Origin: an uncultured Verrucomicrobiota bacterium
GTDB lineage: Bacteria; Verrucomicrobiota; Verrucomicrobiia; Chthoniobacterales; SZAS-18
Assembly: GCA_937871685.1 (NCBI GenBank)
Contig: CALMOL010000150.1
Coordinates: 1-10,058, forward strand
Length of the DNA: 10,058 nucleotides
Reading direction: 5' to 3'
Every line of letters starts with the position of its first letter. Positions within the stretch are counted from its first letter, which is position 1. The translations under genes were made by a program, and so were the position numbers. The notes beneath the pieces were generated by a model, which searched no databases, was not told the DNA's origin, and saw nothing but the letters and a program-made list of their open reading frames with translations. Shown piece after piece: positions 6,243 through 10,058 of the stretch.

Positions 6243-7346
6243 TCAGGCCTCTTCCTCGCTCGCCTTTTCGGGCTTCTCGGCGGGCGGCTCGGGCGCGGGC
6301 AGGTTCTCGAGCTTGGTGCGGATGATCTCGGAGCGCAGGGCGTCGCGCTCGTCGGCGGTGAGCTTTTGGGCGGCGGTGCGCTGGAGGTGCGCGGGCTGGG
6401 TCTCGGTGAAGAGGTCGTCCACGTTGGCGCGGTGCTCGGCGGGGAAGTAGCCGAGGTCGGCCCCGAGGCGCACGAAGGAGAGGAGGTTGAGCGCTTCCTT
6501 TGAGTTGATGGAATGGGCGTAGCGCAGGATGCCGAAGGCGCGGCCGACCTGGTCGAGCAGGGTGCCGGGGCGCTTGCGGGAAAGGGTGTCGCGGGCGCTT
6601 TGCTCGGCCTCGATGATCTGCTCGATGACCTTGCCGAGGCGGTTGAGGATGTCTTCCTCACGCTCGCCCAGCGTGGTCTGGTTGGAGATCTGGAAGAGGT
6701 TGCCCATCGCCTCGGAGCCCTCGCCGTAGAGGCCGCGCACGGCGAGGCCGATCTTGTTCACGGCCTGGATGACCTGGTTGACCTGCTCATTCAGCACGAG
6801 CGCGGGCAGGTGGAGCATGGCGGAGGCGCGCATGCCGGTGCCGACGTTGGTCAGGCAGGCGGTGAGGTAGCCGAGCTTGGGGTTGAAGGCGTAGTCGAGC
6901 GTTTCCTCCAGGCGCGTGTCGGCCTCGTCGATGGCGCGGAACACGGCGCGCAGTTGGAAGCCGGGGAGGATGGACTGCATGCGCAGGTGGTCCTCCTCGT
7001 TGACCATGATGGAGAGCGTTTGCTCGCGCGAGATGACCACGGCGGAGCCGGTGCTCTTGGCGGCGTGCTCGCGGGAAATGAGGTGGCGCTCGACGAGGAT
7101 CTGCTTCTCGGTGGCGGACAGCTCCTGGAGGTATTCGGAGAAGGCGTCCTCCATCTGCGGCAGCGCCTCGACGGCCGGCTTGAGGGCGTCGAGCACAGCG
7201 AGGCGGTCGGCCTTCTTGGCCCAGCCCGGGAAGGGGCGATGGGTGACGTTGCGCGCGAAGCGAACGCGCGAGGACACTACGATGTCGTGGTGCGCGCCCT
7301 CCGGCCGGGCAGCCGGGGCCGAGGAGATGAAGGAGGAGAATTTCAT
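6243..7346 (-). CDS. mcsB: Protein arginine kinase McsB (mirror copy)
   Basis: Identical to the copy at 2713-3816, on the opposite strand. The 367-aa ATP:guanido phosphotransferase carries SSRVRFARN, NEEDHLR, CLTNVGTG and QISNQTTLG blocks in family order and would phosphorylate protein arginines using ATP. The start at 7346 (MKFSSF) is chosen over the longer open frame that runs to 7715, because that extension lies antisense over the rpoA start. It diverges from rpoA at 7630. The usual partner genes mcsA and clpC are not seen on this arm either. Identity to the other copy down to the base argues that this is the same locus counted twice. Confidence 0.93.
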   Translation of the reverse strand: MKFSSFISSAPAARPEGAHHDIVVSSRVRFARNVTHRPFPGWAKKADRLAVLDALKPAVEALPQMEDAFSEYLQELSATEKQILVERHLISREHAAKSTGSAVVISREQTLSIMVNEEDHLRMQSILPGFQLRAVFRAIDEADTRLEETLDYAFNPKLGYLTACLTNVGTGMRASAMLHLPALVLNEQVNQVIQAVNKIGLAVRGLYGEGSEAMGNLFQISNQTTLGEREEDILNRLGKVIEQIIEAEQSARDTLSRKRPGTLLDQVGRAFGILRYAHSINSKEALNLLSFVRLGADLGYFPAEHRANVDDLFTETQPAHLQRTAAQKLTADERDALRSEIIRTKLENLPAPEPPAEKPEKASEEEA

Positions 7347-7629
7347 GGCCGCCGGGACCATCGGGGCCGCGCCGGGCAAAGCAAACCGGCCGTGAACGTC
7401 CGCCGGCCGCTGACAAGGATTCCTTCGCTTCGGATGCTCGTGACCGCCCGTCGGATTTGCGCTCGCCCCAGAAACGGCTACCGTGCCGGCCCTTTTTCCC
7501 GCCCCGGCGGGCGGAAGGGGAACATCAAGCGAGCAAATCCTCCAGCCCGTTGGTCCTTGTGCCGTGCCCCTGGTGGGCATGGCGGACTCGCCAGGGGTAA
7601 CCCGGTGCTGACGACAGACCCCATACACC
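7347..7629. promoter_or_regulatory. Divergent mcsB / rpoA intergenic region (mirror copy)
   Basis: Mirror of 2430-2712. The stem CCCCTGGTG/CGCCAGGGG lies at 7567-7597, ending 32 bases before the rpoA ATG. Promoters are expected from the gene layout, but no convincing boxes are visible. Confidence 0.5.
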
Positions 7630-8655
7630 ATGCCTATCCGCCTCGGATACATCGAAATGCCCAAGCGAGTCTCGAAAGAGCTCTTCGGCGACCGCCCCAA
7701 CTTCGGCATTTTCACCGCGGAGCCCTTTGAGTCTGGCTACGGCCACACCATCGGCAACTCCCTGCGCCGCGTGCTGCTCTCCTCCCTGGAAGGCGCGGCC
7801 ATCACTTCCGTCAAGATCAATGGCGCCGCGCACGAGTTCCAGTCGCTGCCCGGAGTCGTCGAGGATGTCACGGACATCGTCCTGAACCTCAAGCGCATCA
7901 AATTCGTCATCCACGACCACGAGTCGCGCACGCTCCAGCTCCTGGTGAGCCGCGACGGCGCCGTGACCGCCGGCGACATCCAGGAAGTGATGGGCTGCGA
8001 GGTTTTGAACAAGGATCAGCACATCTGCACGCTCGACCGCAAGGGCAAGCTGGAGATGGAGATCGAAGTGCGCCGCGGCCGCGGCTTCGCCACCGGCGAC
8101 GAGAACAAGCGCCCGGACACCGCCATCGGCGTGATCCCGATCGACTCGATCTTCTCGCCCGTCACGCGCGTGAAATACGCCGTGGAGAACACCCGCGTGG
8201 GCCAGCGCACCGATTACGACAAGCTCATCCTGGAGATCACCACGGACGGCCGCGTGTCGCCGGAGAGCGCCCTCCAGCAGGCCTCCGCCATCCTGCGCCG
8301 CCACCTCGATCCGTTCGTGGAATACGACGAGACGGTGATCGAGTTCGAGCCCGGCAAGCGCGAGGAGAGCCAGGAGAACGCCAAGCTGAAGAAGCTCCTC
8401 AACATGTCGGTCAACGAGATCGAGCTTTCCGTGCGCGCGGCGAACTGCCTGAACAACGCGAACATCACGACCGTGGGCCAGCTCGCCATGAAGTCGGAGG
8501 CCGAGATGCTCAAGTATCGCAACTTCGGCAAGAAGTCGCTCAACGAGATCAAGGACAAGCTCGGCCAGCTCGGGCTCACCCTCGGCATGAAGTTCGACTC
8601 CGGCATGGTGGACCTCACCCCCGCCGCGGCGGCGGCCATCGAGAAGATCGCCTGA
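7630..8655 (+). CDS. rpoA: RNA polymerase subunit alpha (mirror copy)
   Basis: Identical to the copy at 1404-2429. The 341-aa alpha subunit has an N-terminal assembly domain (GYGHTIGNSLRRVLLSSL at 36-53), a linker near 236-258 and a DNA-binding C-terminal domain with Arg269 in VRAANCL and GKKS at 300-303. It is followed after 89 bases by rplQ. rpoA is a single-copy essential gene in nearly all bacteria. Two base-identical copies within 5.2 kb of each other are therefore strong evidence that the palindrome is not a normal chromosomal arrangement. Confidence 0.97.
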   Translation: MPIRLGYIEMPKRVSKELFGDRPNFGIFTAEPFESGYGHTIGNSLRRVLLSSLEGAAITSVKINGAAHEFQSLPGVVEDVTDIVLNLKRIKFVIHDHESRTLQLLVSRDGAVTAGDIQEVMGCEVLNKDQHICTLDRKGKLEMEIEVRRGRGFATGDENKRPDTAIGVIPIDSIFSPVTRVKYAVENTRVGQRTDYDKLILEITTDGRVSPESALQQASAILRRHLDPFVEYDETVIEFEPGKREESQENAKLKKLLNMSVNEIELSVRAANCLNNANITTVGQLAMKSEAEMLKYRNFGKKSLNEIKDKLGQLGLTLGMKFDSGMVDLTPAAAAAIEKIA

Positions 8656-8681
8656 TTTTCTCTCGCGCGGCTTGATTCCCC

Positions 8682-8708
8682 GGGCGCCGGCCACGATGGC
8701 TGGCGCCT
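8682..8708 (+). promoter_or_regulatory. Hairpin between rpoA and rplQ (mirror copy)
   Basis: GGGCGCCGGCCA pairs with TGGCTGGCGCCT (two G-U pairs) around CGA. No U-tract follows. Mirror of 1351-1377; possible processing or attenuation site. Confidence 0.5.
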
Positions 8709-8744
8709 GCCCCTTTCCCAAAACCCCTTTCCTATTTCCTCCCC

Positions 8745-9197
8745 ATGAGACACGGAGACACGCGCCACAAGCTGGGACGCCCGGCGGCGCATCGCAAATC
8801 CCTGATGGCCAACCTCGCCTGCTCGCTCATCGAGCACGGCCGCATCCGCACCACCGTCGCCAAGGCCAAGGCCTTGCGCCCCTACGCCGAGAAGCTCGTC
8901 ACGCTCGGCAAGAAGGGCACGCTGCACCACAAGGGCCTCGCGCTCTCGAAGCTGCGCCAGCGCGCGATGGTGAAGCGCCTCTTCGAGGTGATCGCCCCGC
9001 TGAGCGCCACCCGCGCCGGCGGCTACTGCCGCATCGTGAAGCTCGGGCCGCGCCTGGGCGACGCCGCCCAGATGGCCTTCATCGAGTGGGTGGACCGCCC
9101 TGCCGTCGAGGTGAAGGACGAGGTCATCGTCGATCCGGACGCCGCGAAAGCCGAGCAGAAGAAGCAGGCCGAGGGCGGCGACGGCAGGAAGGGGTAA
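8745..9197 (+). CDS. rplQ: Ribosomal protein bL17 (mirror copy)
   Basis: Identical to the copy at 862-1314. The 150-aa large-subunit protein begins MRHGDTRHKLGR, with HRKSLMANLACSL and TTVAKAKALRPYAEKLVTL marking the family. The charged C-terminal tail (118-150) exceeds the E. coli length. It is the second gene of the rpoA-rplQ operon on this arm and is followed 47 bases after the stop by an intrinsic terminator. Its ATG follows a C/T-rich leader with no purine-rich ribosome-binding site. Confidence 0.96.
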   Translation: MRHGDTRHKLGRPAAHRKSLMANLACSLIEHGRIRTTVAKAKALRPYAEKLVTLGKKGTLHHKGLALSKLRQRAMVKRLFEVIAPLSATRAGGYCRIVKLGPRLGDAAQMAFIEWVDRPAVEVKDEVIVDPDAAKAEQKKQAEGGDGRKG

Positions 9198-9244
9198 TCC
9201 GCCGCGCCGTGGGCTGAGGCCCGCTTCCATTCCAAAATCCTGGC

Positions 9245-9278
9245 GGGCCGGCTGATCGCAGCCGGCCCCGCTTGTTTT
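9245..9278 (+). terminator. Terminator of rpoA-rplQ (mirror copy)
   Basis: GGGCCGGCTG, loop ATCG, CAGCCGGCCC, then CGCTTGTTTT. Mirror of 781-814. Confidence 0.75.
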
Positions 9279-9313
9279 CCGCGCTGGTCGAGGCGCTTGC
9301 GGATGGTCGCCGA

Positions 9314-9491
9314 CGTTTTGGAGTGCGGTGGCTTGCCACCGCTCTGGGCAAGGTGGCTTGCCGCCGCAGGGTCGGCCTCGGCGGTGATGGGTCGCGGATG
9401 TCCGGCGAGGGTGTTCTGCTCCGGTGCGCCGCCCCTGGCGCAGCAAGCGGCGCCGACCCAGAGCGGTGGCAAGCCACCGCACTCCAAAACG
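9314..9491. repeat. 178-bp element with 35-bp inverted repeats (mirror copy)
   Basis: Ends at 9314-9348 and 9457-9491 are perfect inverted copies containing GGTGGCTTGCCACC. Mirror of 568-745. Because the element is almost symmetric at its ends, it reads similarly on both strands. Confidence 0.75.
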
Positions 9492-9565
9492 CGCCCGGCC
9501 TTCCGCAAACTGCTGGAAGGGAAGGTGGTGCTCGTGAACCCAATCACGCCCGCCCGGCGCCGGCG

Positions 9566-10018
9566 TCAGCTCCGCTCCGCCGTGTCAAGGAGGAGGGTCA
9601 CGGGGCCGTCGTTGTGGATTTCCACGAGCATGTCCGCGCCAAACTCGCCGGTGACCACCGGCCGCCCGACGACCGTCTCCAGCGCGCGCACGAAGTGCTC
9701 GTAGAGCGGCCGCGCCTGCTCCGGCCGCGCGGCGGCGAGGAACGAGGGGCGCGCGCCCTTGCGCGCGTCGCCGTGGAGCGTGAACTGGCTCACCACCAGC
9801 GCCTCGCCGCCGAGCTCGGTGACCGAGCGGTTCATCTTGCCCTCATCATCCGGGAAGATGCGTAGCGCGGCCGCCTTGCGCGCCAGCCAATCGGCTTCTG
9901 CGGCGGTGTCCGCGTGCGTCACGCCGAGCAGCACCACGAGGCCGCGGCTGATCGTGCGCGCCGGGCCGCCCGCGACGGCGACGCCGGCCCGGGAGACGCG
10001 CTGCACGACGGCTCGCAT
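9566..10018 (-). CDS. dtd: D-aminoacyl-tRNA deacylase (mirror copy)
   Basis: Identical to the copy at 41-493. The 150-aa proofreading enzyme has SQFTL (77-81), KGARPSF (87-93) and the NDGPVT Gly-cisPro motif (136-141). Its ATG at 10018 is only 40 bases from the window end, as in the other arm, so upstream context is missing on both sides. It converges on rplQ. Confidence 0.94.
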   Translation of the reverse strand: MRAVVQRVSRAGVAVAGGPARTISRGLVVLLGVTHADTAAEADWLARKAAALRIFPDDEGKMNRSVTELGGEALVVSQFTLHGDARKGARPSFLAAARPEQARPLYEHFVRALETVVGRPVVTGEFGADMLVEIHNDGPVTLLLDTAERS

Positions 10019-10058
10019 GGCACGCGGAAGCTGCCGCGGACGCTGCCCAGCGCAATCC

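Larger units (their letters stand above)
9198..9565. other. Convergent gap, mirror of 494-861
   Basis: No gene seen. It holds the rplQ terminator (9245-9278) and the 178-bp inverted-repeat element (9314-9491). Confidence 0.75.
5030..10058. repeat. Right arm of the palindrome (mirror copy)
   Basis: Exact reverse complement of 1-5029. It carries second copies of the unknown gene, mcsB, rpoA, rplQ and dtd in reversed order. Treat these as the same genes and not as paralogues unless reads that cross the axis and continue into different outer flanks show otherwise. Confidence 0.98.

Noticed and set aside
1..10058. A genuine segmental inverted duplication or a hairpin-telomere replicon
   Set aside because: There is zero divergence over 5 kb, no spacer at the axis, matching contig ends, and only housekeeping genes, with no protelomerase, partition or replication gene. 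An artefact explains all of this with fewer assumptions, though reads would be needed to settle it.

Overview
The window is a perfect inverted duplication. Bases 1-5029 and 5030-10058 are exact reverse complements with no spacer, so every feature at position x on one strand recurs at 10059-x on the other. There is really only about 5 kb of unique sequence, and it holds five genes. The two ends of the window are also mirror images of each other. The simplest reading is a fold-back artefact (assembly, amplification or read-through of a hairpin) of a single 5-kb locus. A natural 10-kb palindrome carrying two copies of rpoA is unlikely. Annotate one arm and treat the other as its echo.

The unique arm, in left-arm coordinates, runs as follows. 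dtd (D-aminoacyl-tRNA deacylase) lies on + at 41-493. A 368-base convergent gap follows, with a 178-bp element bounded by 35-bp perfect inverted repeats and a terminator. Next come rplQ (L17) at 862-1314 and rpoA (RNA polymerase alpha) at 1404-2429, both on the minus strand and forming a two-gene operon. After a divergent 283-base promoter region, mcsB (protein arginine kinase) lies on + at 2713-3816. A 501-base convergent gap then holds a string of small hairpins, a second inverted-repeat element and a terminator. Last is a 218-aa protein of unknown function on minus (4318-4974), whose 5' end faces the palindrome axis. The right arm repeats all of this in reverse order and orientation.

The genes suggest a high-GC, free-living bacterium, most likely Verrucomicrobiota. 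The clues are McsB together with a dispersed repeat that reads VLECGGLPPLW when translated, hairpin repeats of the CCGCGCTTCAGCGCGG type, and a small protein with a TMGPSNE motif. I recall all three kinds of sequence from that phylum, but this is recognition from memory and not a search result. None of the five genes has a clear Shine-Dalgarno sequence.

Functionally this is core housekeeping: transcription (RpoA), the large ribosomal subunit (L17), translation quality control (Dtd) and protein quality control (McsB). I see no phage, CRISPR, transposase, toxin or biosynthetic genes. No previously undescribed multi-gene system is supported here. The points worth a second look are the palindrome itself, the non-coding repeat elements and the unknown small protein.
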